57,693 nucleotides of DNA from CAKSEI01 sp964403505. GTDB lineage: Bacteria > Bacillota > Clostridia > Oscillospirales > CAG-272. Each line of letters opens with the position of its first letter. Position 1 is the first letter of the stretch. Location of the stretch: positions 1-57,693 of the forward strand of contig CAYOFP010000013.1 of assembly GCA_964403505.1 (NCBI GenBank). Direction: 5' to 3'. The position numbers and the translations under genes are program-made. The notes beneath the pieces are model-generated. The model did not search any database. It was not told the origin of the DNA and saw only the letters and a program-made list of their open reading frames with translations. Positions 35,350-43,610 of this stretch are shown one piece after another.

Positions 35350-35814
35350 TTATAGCCAATCATAATTAATGTTATGGGTTATCTCTGTGTAGGTATCCTG
35401 TTTTATCAGCTTTTTTACGGTCTTTGGACGGATATCCAGGTTTTCAATATCTGAGATATCTAATATTTTGAACCGATCCCAACCGTCGTCTAAAGTTTTT
35501 ATGATACGAAAGTCCTCAATCTCGGCATAAAACACAAATTCTATCATATGAAATTTGGCTTCTATTGCAATATTCTCTTCAATAGATATCAGTTTATAAT
35601 CTAAACTGACGCCCAATTCCTCTTTGATCTCTCTTTCGACTGCGTCCCTCGAGTTTTCCGTTACATTAAACCTTCCGCCCGGCAATAAAAATGCCTCGTG
35701 GTCGGTTATTGCTTTCATGTTTGTTAAAATGATTTTTTTATGCGGCTTATCCTTTATGATGCAAGAGCTTCTTACATTAAATTGATAACCGTCTTTTTCA
35801 AATTTGATATCCAT
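35350..35814 (-). CDS. Nudix hydrolase
   Basis: 154 residues. The Nudix box G-x5-E-x7-R-E-x2-E-E-x-G is complete: GRFNVTENSRD..REIKEELGV at about residues 47-69. The family hydrolyses nucleoside diphosphates linked to another moiety; the substrate cannot be told. It begins five bases after the sigma-like gene at 35820-36152, so the two probably share a transcript. No clear ribosome site is seen, which fits coupled translation. Confidence 0.9.
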   Translation of the reverse strand: MDIKFEKDGYQFNVRSSCIIKDKPHKKIILTNMKAITDHEAFLLPGGRFNVTENSRDAVEREIKEELGVSLDYKLISIEENIAIEAKFHMIEFVFYAEIEDFRIIKTLDDGWDRFKILDISDIENLDIRPKTVKKLIKQDTYTEITHNINYDWL

Positions 35815-35819
35815 TATCG

Positions 35820-36152
35820 TTAATGCCTATTCGCTATACATTCTGTAATGCACTGTCTTAAACGCCAACTCAGATGATGAATAAATGTTTCGCTGTCCTG
35901 TAAGAGATCGAAACGGTCTACTCCCTCCTCTAAACTGCGAATACAACAATATACCGTTTGCAAAGTCTGAATCTCTTTCGGCGCGCGTTTGACATACGAT
36001 GCGACCATGGGAAGATAACTGTTTATTATCGCTTGTCTGGCTTCGGCGTTGCCATCCTTCATTTTGAGGGCGTTGGATTTTTCCTCCTCCCGGGACATCT
36101 TTTTTGTTTCGCATACTTTTTGATAAAAATCTTCTATGTTGATATAAGGCAT
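35820..36152 (-). CDS. Stand-alone sigma-70 region-2-like protein
   Basis: 110 residues. The middle resembles region 2.1 of sigma-70 factors (EARQAIINSYLPMVASYVKR; compare A-R-x-L-I-E-x-N-L-R-L-V-x-x-I-A-K-R). The segment VDRFD and the C-terminal SWRLRQCITECIANR resemble the F-D..WWIRQAITRSIADQ core of regions 2.2-2.4. The protein stops there: regions 3 and 4, which contact the -35 box, are absent. It could be a minimal sigma factor, an anti-sigma or RNA polymerase-binding decoy, or a fragment. AAGGAG and a strong promoter argue that it is expressed. Confidence 0.75.
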   Translation of the reverse strand: MPYINIEDFYQKVCETKKMSREEEKSNALKMKDGNAEARQAIINSYLPMVASYVKRAPKEIQTLQTVYCCIRSLEEGVDRFDLLQDSETFIHHLSWRLRQCITECIANRH

Positions 36153-36185
36153 TCGTTTCTCCTTATTATAAATTCTCCGATCCTT

Positions 36186-36214
36186 ATTATACTAAATTTT
36201 CCATATAAGGTCAA
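36186..36214 (-). promoter_or_regulatory. Promoter of the sigma-like/Nudix pair
   Basis: Leftward TTGACC (36209-36214), 17 bases, TATAAT (36186-36191). It is divergent from the MATE promoter 25 bases to the right. Confidence 0.85.
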
Positions 36215-36238
36215 GATAGAATAATCCTCTTCGAGGGG

Positions 36239-36267
36239 TTGATTTATATCGTGGAATGTTGTATAAT
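36239..36267 (+). promoter_or_regulatory. Promoter of the MATE gene
   Basis: TTGATT (36239-36244), 17 bases, TATAAT (36262-36267), about 33 bases before the start codon. Confidence 0.85.
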
Positions 36268-36299
36268 ATCCGGTGTTTTTCGCTGGTAAGGAGTATGCT

Positions 36300-37652
36300 A
36301 TGAACAAGGCACAGAATTTCACAGAAGGTAAAATATTCTCTCCGCTGATACGCTTCGCATTGCCGGTATTGTTGGCTCTTTTTTTGCAGGCGATGTATGG
36401 CGCAGTCGATCTTTTGATCGTTGGACAGTTTGGCGGTGATCACGCAGAGGAATTTGTGTCTGCGGTATCCACAGGAAGTCAGATCATGATGACGCTTACC
36501 GTAGTGATCACCGGTCTTGCAATGGGGCTCACCGTATACGTAGGCGAAAAGATCGGCGCAGGAGAGCGGAATAAAGCCGGCGAGATCATTGGCAGCGGTA
36601 TCAGCCTGTTTGCGATGATCTCCATAGGATTAACGGTTATCATGTTATTTGCGTCTTCTTCTCTTGCACGGATCATGCATGCACCCGCCGAAGCATTCGA
36701 CAGCACGGTGCTGTATGTTGCAATTTGTTCTGCGGGAACACTATTTATCGTTGCATATAATCTGGTGGGAAGCATCTTCAGAGGAATCGGTGATTCCAAA
36801 ATACCTCTGCTCACAGTGACGATCGCCTGCGTGTTAAATATTTTAGGCGATCTGTTTCTTGTGGCGGTTTTGGATATGGGCGCATCCGGCGCCGCTGTTG
36901 CGACCGTTTTTGCGCAGGCGATGAGCGTAGTTCTCTCGTTGCTTATTATCAGAAAACGCACCCTGCCTTTTGATTTCTCGCGCAGGTATCTTCGCCCGAA
37001 CACCGCGCATATCAGCTCCATTTTGAAATTAGGCACGCCCATCGCACTTCAGGATCTGCTTGTCAGCATTTCGTTCCTTGCGATTATGGCAATCGTCAAT
37101 AACATCGGACTCGCTGAATCGGCAGGTGTCGGCGTGGCGGAAAAAGTATGTGCATTCATTATGCTGATACCGTCAGCATATATGCAATCCATGTCTGCCT
37201 TTGTCGCTCAGAATATCGGCGCATTAAAATATGATCGTGCAAAAAAAGCACTGTGGTATGGAATTGTTTCTTCCTTTACGGTCAGTATCGTGATCGGATA
37301 TCTGTCGTTTTTCCACGGAGATATTCTTGCCGGGATATTTGCAAAGAGTGATGATATTATCACCCCTGCTGCCGAGTACCTGAAGGCGTATGCGATCGAC
37401 TGTTTACTTACCTCTTTTCTGTTTTGTTTCATCGGTTATTTTAACGGCTGCGGGAATACCACCTTTGTTATGATCCAAGGCATTATCGGCGGCATATGCG
37501 TCCGCCTTCCGGTATCATGGGCGATGAGTAAGATCATTCCGGTATCCCTTTTCCGCATCGGCCTTGCGACGCCCATATCTACTACAATACAAATCGTTCT
37601 TTGCGTCGGCTTTTTTACAATTACCAAAAGGAAAACAAAGAAAACCGAATAG
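36300..37652 (+). CDS. MATE-family efflux transporter
   Basis: 450 residues in about 12 membrane segments, the normal MATE layout. The N-terminal FALPVLLALFLQAMYGAVDLLIVGQFGG and the internal repeat GTPIALQDLLVSISFLAIMAIVNNIG are the two half-repeat signatures. It probably exports drugs or toxic metabolites by cation antiport. The start is the ATG at 36300 after AAGGAG; the frame is open nine codons more. Nothing nearby shows its substrate. Confidence 0.93.
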   Translation: MNKAQNFTEGKIFSPLIRFALPVLLALFLQAMYGAVDLLIVGQFGGDHAEEFVSAVSTGSQIMMTLTVVITGLAMGLTVYVGEKIGAGERNKAGEIIGSGISLFAMISIGLTVIMLFASSSLARIMHAPAEAFDSTVLYVAICSAGTLFIVAYNLVGSIFRGIGDSKIPLLTVTIACVLNILGDLFLVAVLDMGASGAAVATVFAQAMSVVLSLLIIRKRTLPFDFSRRYLRPNTAHISSILKLGTPIALQDLLVSISFLAIMAIVNNIGLAESAGVGVAEKVCAFIMLIPSAYMQSMSAFVAQNIGALKYDRAKKALWYGIVSSFTVSIVIGYLSFFHGDILAGIFAKSDDIITPAAEYLKAYAIDCLLTSFLFCFIGYFNGCGNTTFVMIQGIIGGICVRLPVSWAMSKIIPVSLFRIGLATPISTTIQIVLCVGFFTITKRKTKKTE

Positions 37653-37654
37653 AA

Positions 37655-37692
37655 AAAACGGCAATTCTCAACAGAGAATTTGCCGTTTTTTA
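37655..37692. terminator. Bidirectional terminator between MATE and DUF362 genes
   Basis: AAAACGGCAATTCTC pairs with GAGAATTTGCCGTTTT (one bulged T) and has an A/T tract on both sides, serving the two convergent genes. Confidence 0.8.
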
Positions 37693-37699
37693 AAGCATG

Positions 37700-38584
37700 T
37701 CAGTCAATAGAAATCAATTCATACTCTTTCGTTCCGTATCCGAGCTTTGCCGCCGTGTCGATCGTATGCGTGCCGTGTCTGGATTCCACTCTCTCTAAGA
37801 AATGGTCCCGTCCCGGGTCGTTTGACTGATAGATCAGATCCATACACGCCTGATCCAACGCGACCGGGTCAAGAGAAGATAAAATACCGATATCTTTCAT
37901 GCAGGGATCTTCTGCAATGGCACAGCAGTCGCAGTCTACGGACAGATTGCACATCATGTTGACAAAAGCCGTATTTCCCTTAAAAAATTCCATGACGCTT
38001 CCTGCCGACTCCGCCATCGCCTCGCAGAAATCATCCTGCGGCGCCGTATGCTCCCATACGATCGTTTGATCGTCCGTATAACCGCCGGAATGGATCAAGG
38101 CTTTTCCGGCACTGGACGCACAGCCGATGGAAAGCTGCTTTAACGCTCCGCCGTAACCGCCCATCGGATGTCCCTTGAAATGGGAAAGCACCAGCAGGGA
38201 ATCATAATTCGCAATATTTTTCCCGACAAGATTTTCTTTCAAAACCCTGCCGTTTGTGATCGGCAGTACCAGATCCGGCCCTTCGGCATCCATTAAATCC
38301 ACCTGAAAATATCTGCTCCATCCATGCTCTGCGATCAGGCGCTTATGCTTTGCGGTTTCGTTCCTTTCCCCGTCGTATGCCGTGTTGCATTCAACTACCG
38401 TTCCCCTCACCGCTTCCACCATGGGACGCATAAATGCCGGACGTAGATAATTCTGGTTTCCCTTTTCGCCGGAATGTACCTTTACCGCAACCTTTCCGGG
38501 AAGCTCCTTTCCTAATTTCCGATACATCTCCATCACTTTTTCCGGTGTGATCTCTTTTGTAAAATAAACTTTCGCTTTCTCCAT
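37700..38584 (-). CDS. DUF362-domain protein
   Basis: 294 residues. KVAVKVHSGEKGNQNYLRP and LLVLSHFKGHPMGGYGGALKQLSIG are characteristic of DUF362 proteins of anaerobes. The C-terminal part has CDCCAIAEDPC, a cysteine group that may bind metal, but no complete 2x[4Fe-4S] ferredoxin motif. Biochemical function unknown. The start follows GGAGGA. It stands alone. Confidence 0.85.
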   Translation of the reverse strand: MEKAKVYFTKEITPEKVMEMYRKLGKELPGKVAVKVHSGEKGNQNYLRPAFMRPMVEAVRGTVVECNTAYDGERNETAKHKRLIAEHGWSRYFQVDLMDAEGPDLVLPITNGRVLKENLVGKNIANYDSLLVLSHFKGHPMGGYGGALKQLSIGCASSAGKALIHSGGYTDDQTIVWEHTAPQDDFCEAMAESAGSVMEFFKGNTAFVNMMCNLSVDCDCCAIAEDPCMKDIGILSSLDPVALDQACMDLIYQSNDPGRDHFLERVESRHGTHTIDTAAKLGYGTKEYELISID

Positions 38585-38710
38585 TATCCGTTCCTCCGAT
38601 TTACTTTTGTGTATGGCTGCCGTTTCGCAATTACATACGACACATCCTGATAATTATGATAAAAATACTCTGTAAATATTGTAACACTTTCCCGGGAAAA
38701 TATCAATAAT

Positions 38711-38758
38711 GAAAGATAAAGAGAGTCGAACACCGCCGTTCGACTCTCTTTATCTTTC
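38711..38758. terminator. 20-bp perfect hairpin
   Basis: GAAAGATAAAGAGAGTCGAA and its exact complement at 38739-38758 enclose an 8-base loop. It lies between the tRNA-Ser gene and the DUF362 gene, both read leftward, and would insulate the DUF362 gene from tRNA transcription. Confidence 0.65.
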
Positions 38759-38826
38759 GTCTTCGGAAAAAGTCACTTGATTTTTTAGAGAAGAGTGAAG
38801 AGCGAGAAGAGAAAAGTGAAAAGTAC

Positions 38827-38862
38827 AAAAAGAAAAAGCCACTTTCGTGACTTTTTCTTTTT
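38827..38862 (-). terminator. tRNA-Ser terminator
   Basis: AAAAAGAAAAAG pairs with CTTTTTCTTTTT plus CAC with GTG around a TTTC loop, directly after the tRNA CCA end. Confidence 0.7.
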
Positions 38863-38953
38863 GGCGGAGAAGGAGAGATTTGAACTCTCGCGCCGGTATA
38901 CCCGACCTACACCCTTAGCAGGGGCGCCTCTTCGGCCTCTTGAGTACTTCTCC
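38862..38953 (-). tRNA. tRNA-Ser (anticodon GCU)
   Basis: Read leftward the acceptor arms are GGAGAAG and CTTCTCC followed by GCCA, so CCA is encoded. The D-arm begins TACTCAAGAGGCCGAAGAGG. The anticodon stem is CGCCC with GGGTG around the loop CTGCTAA, giving anticodon GCT, which reads AGC and AGU. A long variable arm (GTCGGGTATACCCGGC) and the T-loop GTTCAAATC complete a class II serine tRNA. Confidence 0.95.
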
Positions 38954-39002
38954 GTATCATTTGCCGTAGCTTTTTAAGCCATATTATGTTTATAGCTTTA
39001 GT

Positions 39003-39031
39003 ATTATATCACAAGTTTTATATTTATGCAA
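39003..39031 (-). promoter_or_regulatory. Promoter of tRNA-Ser
   Basis: Leftward TTGCAT (39026-39031), 17 bases, TATAAT (39003-39008), about 50 bases before the tRNA. Confidence 0.75.
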
Positions 39032-39039
39032 GTGGTTTT

Positions 39040-39100
39040 TAAAAAAAGAATTCGGAGGAAGACAAACCCGGGTCTCAAGAGCCGCTGTTTCTCTTCCTCC
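39040..39100 (-). terminator. Terminator after the murein-recycling operon
   Basis: Read leftward, GGAGGAAGA-AAA pairs with TTT-TCTTCCTCC (39054-39066 with 39088-39100) and is followed by a run of T opposite 39040-39047. Confidence 0.75.
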
Positions 39101-39107
39101 GCTCATA

Positions 39108-40838
39108 TTATCTCATGATATAATACATCCGGTCGGAATCTTCACGTGATGTGCAATACTGTGATATTTTGAGGTTATAGAAGCTGTTTTCGAGTTTTAT
39201 GCGTTCCTGAACTTCGGATATGCCGTGCGCCTTGACATCCTCGTAAAGCTCATCGGCGAGGGCGTCTCTGTCTTGCGTGCCGAGCGGCATACGGGCAATT
39301 TTCAAGAATCGGATGCCGAGATATTCACGCTCAATACGGCGGCGCACCTCCCCGGTCTCCGCTATCATCGCCCGATTTAAGATATCATCGACCCGTGTTA
39401 TCAGCTCGTCGGTGATAAAATCGGAATTCAGGGGATAAAACAGCGTCATGCCGTGACCTTTGACCGCATTTTCCATTACTTCGATATATTCACGCATGAG
39501 CGGTGCGGCGTTACCGTAGACGGCGTCGGTGAATTCCCGTATGACGGTATCGACGTCCGTGTCGGCTTTCCACATGAGCTTTGCCGTCAGATAGGTCTGC
39601 ATATCGGCGAGGCCTGCGGCGTTTCCATATGAGAAGTTGCCCTCCTGCAGCATTCCTGCGATATTGCTCCTCTTATACAGGCGCATATTTTCGCCGAGGA
39701 CATGATAATTCGGGAAGGGCATGAGATAGAAATGGAAATTACAGCAGTAATCCCACAAATAAAGATGCCTGCATATCTTGCCCCAGCTGATGATGTTTTG
39801 CAGGAAATCTGCGTTTGCAGATTCGGGGTGCAATTTCGCCTGTAATTCGAGCGGCTCATCCCACGTGCACTCGATATTGCACAGGCGGACGATGACGTTA
39901 TCCCTCGGCTTTATATATTTCGGTGCTCTCCTTGTATACTGATAGGCGAAGGTATGTATGAGCACATCGGGGTATTCCTTTTCTATCTCCTCAGCGATTC
40001 GGTTTACGAAATATATATTAGAACCGGCCGGGCTTCCCTCGCGCTCGTCCATTTCACGGCATTTGGGGCAGGTGCAGTAGTTATACCAGTCGTTTTGCGC
40101 AACTGAAAAGACCTTGCAGTCGGGGCGTGCCTTAATCCACTCCTTAACCCTTTTAATTGATTCGGCGATAGCGCCCTCGTTTGTTAAACACAGCTGACCG
40201 CCCTCGCGCAGACGGACGCCTTCCACCTCGGAAAAATACTCGGGGTGCTCGTCATAGTAGAGCGCAGGGGGGAGGATATCATAAAAGGAATGATGGAAGT
40301 TATAGAATTTGAGTCTGCCGCCCTTTTCACGGGGAATGAGGGCAAGCGACGAGTTGAGTCGGTTTTTCACCGCATAATCGCAGTCAAAGCCCAGTCTGAA
40401 ATAGGAATCCCTGTATTCAAAATCGGGATTTTCGTATAGATCCATATCCTCGATCGAGAGGACTTCTTTTTTGTCATAGGTCTCTACATCACGTGTAAAT
40501 GTGCGCAGACCGATGGTGAGCTCGAGGAACTTATACGCCCCATAGACTGCGCCGCAATGGGTCTTTGCGCAGATGACGATATCATCTCCGTCAGTATAAA
40601 TGCGGAATCCGTCCCCGTGGAGCATTGAGGTGTCCTCGCTGTGTCCTCTCGCATCGCCGATGCGTATCTCGTTCTCCCGTTTTTCACATCTGTCGGAAAA
40701 ATAAGGCACGACGGCACCCGTCGCACGGTAAAGATAGTCCTTGATGACCGAGGCGGCATAAAAATATGCTTCGTCTGCAAATTGGCTCGTCACGAGGCGG
40801 TATTTTGCAACGCCCTTTTCGGTGATAACTCTGTTCAT
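39108..40838 (-). CDS. DUF4838-family protein (glycoside hydrolase-like)
   Basis: 576 residues from the ATG at 40838, which follows AGAGG; a 29-codon extension upstream lies in murQ. The N-terminal 100 residues resemble a GH20-type beta domain with GVAKYRLVTSQFADEA and AVYGAYKFLE. The rest fits DUF4838: VFSVAQNDWYNYCTCPKC, NIYFVNRIAEEIEKEYPDV and HLYLWDYCCNFHFYLMPFPN. No signal peptide is seen, so it may act inside the cell. It overlaps murQ by four bases. This suggests a glycosidase on amino-sugar fragments, but no activity can be read from sequence. Confidence 0.8.
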   Translation of the reverse strand: MNRVITEKGVAKYRLVTSQFADEAYFYAASVIKDYLYRATGAVVPYFSDRCEKRENEIRIGDARGHSEDTSMLHGDGFRIYTDGDDIVICAKTHCGAVYGAYKFLELTIGLRTFTRDVETYDKKEVLSIEDMDLYENPDFEYRDSYFRLGFDCDYAVKNRLNSSLALIPREKGGRLKFYNFHHSFYDILPPALYYDEHPEYFSEVEGVRLREGGQLCLTNEGAIAESIKRVKEWIKARPDCKVFSVAQNDWYNYCTCPKCREMDEREGSPAGSNIYFVNRIAEEIEKEYPDVLIHTFAYQYTRRAPKYIKPRDNVIVRLCNIECTWDEPLELQAKLHPESANADFLQNIISWGKICRHLYLWDYCCNFHFYLMPFPNYHVLGENMRLYKRSNIAGMLQEGNFSYGNAAGLADMQTYLTAKLMWKADTDVDTVIREFTDAVYGNAAPLMREYIEVMENAVKGHGMTLFYPLNSDFITDELITRVDDILNRAMIAETGEVRRRIEREYLGIRFLKIARMPLGTQDRDALADELYEDVKAHGISEVQERIKLENSFYNLKISQYCTSREDSDRMYYIMR

Positions 40839-41653
40839 TTGTTTTCCTCTCCGGCGCTCTCGAGTGCAGTGCGGATATCCCATCCGCCTGCCTCGAGCAG
40901 GGTCTGCGCCTTTTCCTCGGTGCATTTTAATATTTCGCAGACGATGCCTATCATGCGCTGTCTTAATTTGATATTTGTAGGCCTCAGATTGATCATCATG
41001 TTTTCATAGACCTTGCCATTCTTTATCATGGCGCAGGTCGTGAGCATATTGAGCACCATTTTGTGCGCCGTTCCTGCCTTCATGCGGGTCGAGCCTGCGA
41101 CTACCTCTGCGCCTGTATCCGTGACGACTGTGACGTCGGCGATGTCTCCTATTCTCGTGTCCTCGTTGCATGTCAGAGCGACGGTCGCTGCACCCGTTTC
41201 CTTTGCGTATTCGAGCGCACCTGCGACGTAGCCTGCTCCGCCTGACGCCGATATGCCGACGACGGCGTCGTTTTCGTTTACGCCGTAGGCGGTGAGGTCG
41301 TCACGGCCTGAGCGTGCGCTGTCCTCGGCGTTTTCTTTTGCACGGAACATGCACTCTTCGCCGCCTGCGATAATGCCGATGACGGTATTTGTATCCACGC
41401 CGAACGTCGGCGGACACTCGGACGCATCCAGCACTCCGAGCCTGCCTGATGTGCCTGCTCCTATGAGAAAGATTCTGCCGCCTTTTTCGAGCGCCGAGGA
41501 GACCAGCTCTACTGCCTCGCTGATTTCTTTCTTTGCCGCCTCGACTGCCCGTGCGGCGTTATAATTTTCCTCTGCGATGAGAGACACCATATCGGCTGTC
41601 GTCATTTTGTCGATATGTGTACTCCTCGGGTTTCTCATTTCGGTTTTCAGCAT
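40835..41653 (-). CDS. murQ: N-acetylmuramic acid 6-phosphate etherase
   Basis: Cleaves the lactyl ether of MurNAc-6-P to give GlcNAc-6-P. 272 residues from the ATG at 41653, slightly short for the family (about 300). The SIS domain has RIFLIGAGTSGRLGVLDASE, with the catalytic Glu in DASECPPTFG. The second motif AEVVAGSTRMKAGTAHKMVLN and the C-terminal helical segment with AGGWDIRTAL are present. AAAGGG lies before the start. It overlaps both neighbours, so the three genes are one operon for cell-wall sugar recovery. Confidence 0.95.
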   Translation of the reverse strand: MLKTEMRNPRSTHIDKMTTADMVSLIAEENYNAARAVEAAKKEISEAVELVSSALEKGGRIFLIGAGTSGRLGVLDASECPPTFGVDTNTVIGIIAGGEECMFRAKENAEDSARSGRDDLTAYGVNENDAVVGISASGGAGYVAGALEYAKETGAATVALTCNEDTRIGDIADVTVVTDTGAEVVAGSTRMKAGTAHKMVLNMLTTCAMIKNGKVYENMMINLRPTNIKLRQRMIGIVCEILKCTEEKAQTLLEAGGWDIRTALESAGEENK

Positions 41654-42594
41654 TTTTTTAACCCTTTCGTAAAGTTTTCTATAAATGCGGTATTGACACG
41701 CTCGCCGGTAAGGGAGAGCGCACCGCACGCCGCACCGTATATCTGCGGCATGGTATTGAAATCAAAATCGAAGTGTCCGCCCGTCTTTTCGGTCAGGCGG
41801 GGGAGCAGGATATCCCGATGCGCCAGGAGTCCGCCCGACGCCATGACTTTATTTCCGCAGTCGTATCGATCCGCCGCACCGTTCAGGAGGACAGCAAGAC
41901 GCCCGGTGTTTTTTTCAACGATGTCCCGTGCCACATCGTCCCCCTTCCTGTAACAGTCAAAGACGATGCTCGCAAACGAGGCGATATAGTCACGGCCGAG
42001 GGAATAAAGCTCGCTTATCTTCGACCATGCGTCAGCGCCGAGCTTCTGTTCCACGAGCTCGGTTATCAGCGTTTTTTTGCCGATGCCGTCACGCTCGGCA
42101 AGGGAGGCGCATATCGCATCCCTGCCGAAGTCATAGCCGCTTCCGCCCTGATCAAAGAGGTATCCCCATCCGCCGACACGGTGAACGCTCTCGGGAGTTT
42201 TTGCATAGATTGCCGAACCTGTGCCGCATATCAGGGCGATCATACGGTCGCTCATTGGTGCGCAGTTGATCACATTCATGACGTCTGTCTCGACTGCCAC
42301 CTTCGCCTTGGGATATGCTTTTTTTAATGATGACAGTATTTCCTTTTTATTATTCACAGCGCCGCATCCGGCGATCCCTGCGTAGATCGCACACGGCTCG
42401 CCCGTCCCGTCAGTCAGCTCGTCAAGGCCCTGCTTCAATACCGAGAGGGAGGTTTTCATGCCGCAGGAATTCGGGTTACTGCCCGGGAGCAGGATGCGCC
42501 CCGCGATCTCACCGCTCGGCAGGAATGCGACAAACTCGGTCTTCGTGCCGCCGCCGTCGATCGCCACGAGGGTCTTGGCTGATTTTTCGTCCAT
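41647..42594 (-). CDS. N-acetylglucosamine kinase-like protein (BadF/BadG ATPase family)
   Basis: 315 residues of the actin-like kinase fold. The phosphate-1 loop is LVAIDGGGTKTEFV and the phosphate-2 region is LICGTGSAIYAK, with the sugar-site stretch GGWGYLFDQGGSGYDFGRDA. These match bacterial GlcNAc/MurNAc kinases. Next to murQ, the likely role is phosphorylating MurNAc or GlcNAc released during wall turnover. Which sugar it prefers cannot be read. Confidence 0.88.
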   Translation of the reverse strand: MDEKSAKTLVAIDGGGTKTEFVAFLPSGEIAGRILLPGSNPNSCGMKTSLSVLKQGLDELTDGTGEPCAIYAGIAGCGAVNNKKEILSSLKKAYPKAKVAVETDVMNVINCAPMSDRMIALICGTGSAIYAKTPESVHRVGGWGYLFDQGGSGYDFGRDAICASLAERDGIGKKTLITELVEQKLGADAWSKISELYSLGRDYIASFASIVFDCYRKGDDVARDIVEKNTGRLAVLLNGAADRYDCGNKVMASGGLLAHRDILLPRLTEKTGGHFDFDFNTMPQIYGAACGALSLTGERVNTAFIENFTKGLKKC

Positions 42595-42624
42595 TTTTTC
42601 TCTCCAAAATAGTATTTCAATGGC

Positions 42625-42653
42625 ATTTTATCACATCGCAGTATATTTGTAAA
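42625..42653 (-). promoter_or_regulatory. Promoter of the murein-recycling operon
   Basis: Leftward TTTACA (42648-42653), 17 bases, TAAAAT (42625-42630), about 30 bases before the kinase start. Confidence 0.8.
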
Positions 42654-42768
42654 GCGCCTGATTAGATAAAATCAATAAAAAATCGCTTTGAATTAAATGT
42701 GTTTATGTAATATTCGGGGTTGTTTTTAGAAAATATTAACAAATTTTTACAGATTGTTATGAATCGTC

Positions 42769-42797
42769 TTGCCAATATACGGTGTTTGTATTATAAT
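42769..42797 (+). promoter_or_regulatory. Promoter of the surface-protease cassette
   Basis: TTGCCA (42769-42774), 17 bases, TATAAT (42792-42797). Transcription from about 42804 leaves a leader of about 118 bases before the first gene. The intergenic DNA here is AT-rich and shows nothing else clear. Confidence 0.8.
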
Positions 42798-42921
42798 ATT
42801 TATTAGACTAACAAACAGTATACTGAAAAATGGATATATAGCGGAATTTGCATATATTTATAGTGAGAACACAAATCTGCCATACTCCATTAATAACGAG
42901 AAAGATGGGAGAACGAAAATA

Positions 42922-43569
42922 ATGAAAAAACTATTACAGAAAAGAAAATTGATTCTGCTGATAGCGGCATTAGTTGTCACCGTTTGTATTGTGATTACGG
43001 TATGCGTTTTTGCCGAGAAGGAGGAAAAAACCATGAATGCAAGTCATGAAACCGAGGAATCGGTAAGTGAATCTGTAAGCGAACCCACGACCGAGCCGCC
43101 GACAGAGGCACCAACCGAGGCACCTACTGAGACCCCAACCGAGCCGCCGACAGAACCCATGACCGAGCCACCTACGGAAGCGCCGACCGAAGCGCCTACG
43201 GAAGCGCCTATTGATACGGAGATTGATTTTTCAATCAAATCCAGAGACACCACGCCAGATGGTGCGCCGGTGGAGTTTAATGTTATATCTGATAATTATA
43301 ACAGTTTACTTCAGTTTGAAAGAATTGAAAAGTATAATGAATCTTATTTCGAAAAAAAAGCGCTTTTTGTCTTATTTCAGGGAGGCCATGTAGAATCGGT
43401 TGTAAAGAACGGGGCAGAATTATGCATTAGAGCCTCAACCAGATTAGCGACACCTGGTCCGCGTATAACTTACTTCCCATTCATTGTTCAGTTTATAGAA
43501 GTGAATAAGGCTGATTTAGATGGAGTTGACACGGTTAGTTTCTTTGTCGAGGCGGATAATGCACAATAA
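42922..43569 (+). CDS. Membrane-anchored protein with T/E/P linker and PrcB-like C-terminus
   Basis: 215 residues from the ATG at 42922 (GGGAG upstream). An N-terminal basic-hydrophobic segment (residues 6-32, KRKLILLIAALVVTV) anchors it; no lipobox is obvious. Residues about 50-95 are a run of PTEPPTEAPTE-type repeats, a typical extended wall-crossing spacer. The C-terminal 110 residues end in a small domain, ALFVLFQGGHVESVVKNGAE..FPFIVQFIEVNK, that resembles the PrcB C-terminal family, which includes the Treponema protease partner PrcB. The match is by eye and moderate. Paralogue of the next gene. Confidence 0.7.
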   Translation: MKKLLQKRKLILLIAALVVTVCIVITVCVFAEKEEKTMNASHETEESVSESVSEPTTEPPTEAPTEAPTETPTEPPTEPMTEPPTEAPTEAPTEAPIDTEIDFSIKSRDTTPDGAPVEFNVISDNYNSLLQFERIEKYNESYFEKKALFVLFQGGHVESVVKNGAELCIRASTRLATPGPRITYFPFIVQFIEVNKADLDGVDTVSFFVEADNAQ

Positions 43570-43610
43570 ATAAAATAGAACAAGACAGGAAAGGTGAGAG
43601 AACGAAAACA

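Noticed and set aside
38795..38977. 60-codon frame across the tRNA-Ser gene
   Set aside because: It is the well-known false protein made by translating the opposite strand of a tRNA-Ser.
40839..40925. N-terminal extension of the DUF4838 protein (rich in Arg and Gly)
   Set aside because: It lies in murQ, is very basic and unlike the family, and the AGAGG site fits the ATG at 40838.
42922..43020. Lipoprotein signal in the two PrcB-like proteins
   Set aside because: Cysteines at VTVC and TVCVF lack the usual lipobox (small residue at -1), so a membrane anchor is the safer reading.
43080..43220. Possible CRISPR or tandem-repeat array
   Set aside because: The repeats are in-frame codons for PTEPPTEAPTE with no unique spacers.
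43044..43253. Glycine/serine/valine repeat protein on the minus strand, with a twin at 43733-43942
   Set aside because: These are the antisense of the ACCGAGCC-type repeats that encode the Thr/Glu/Pro linkers.
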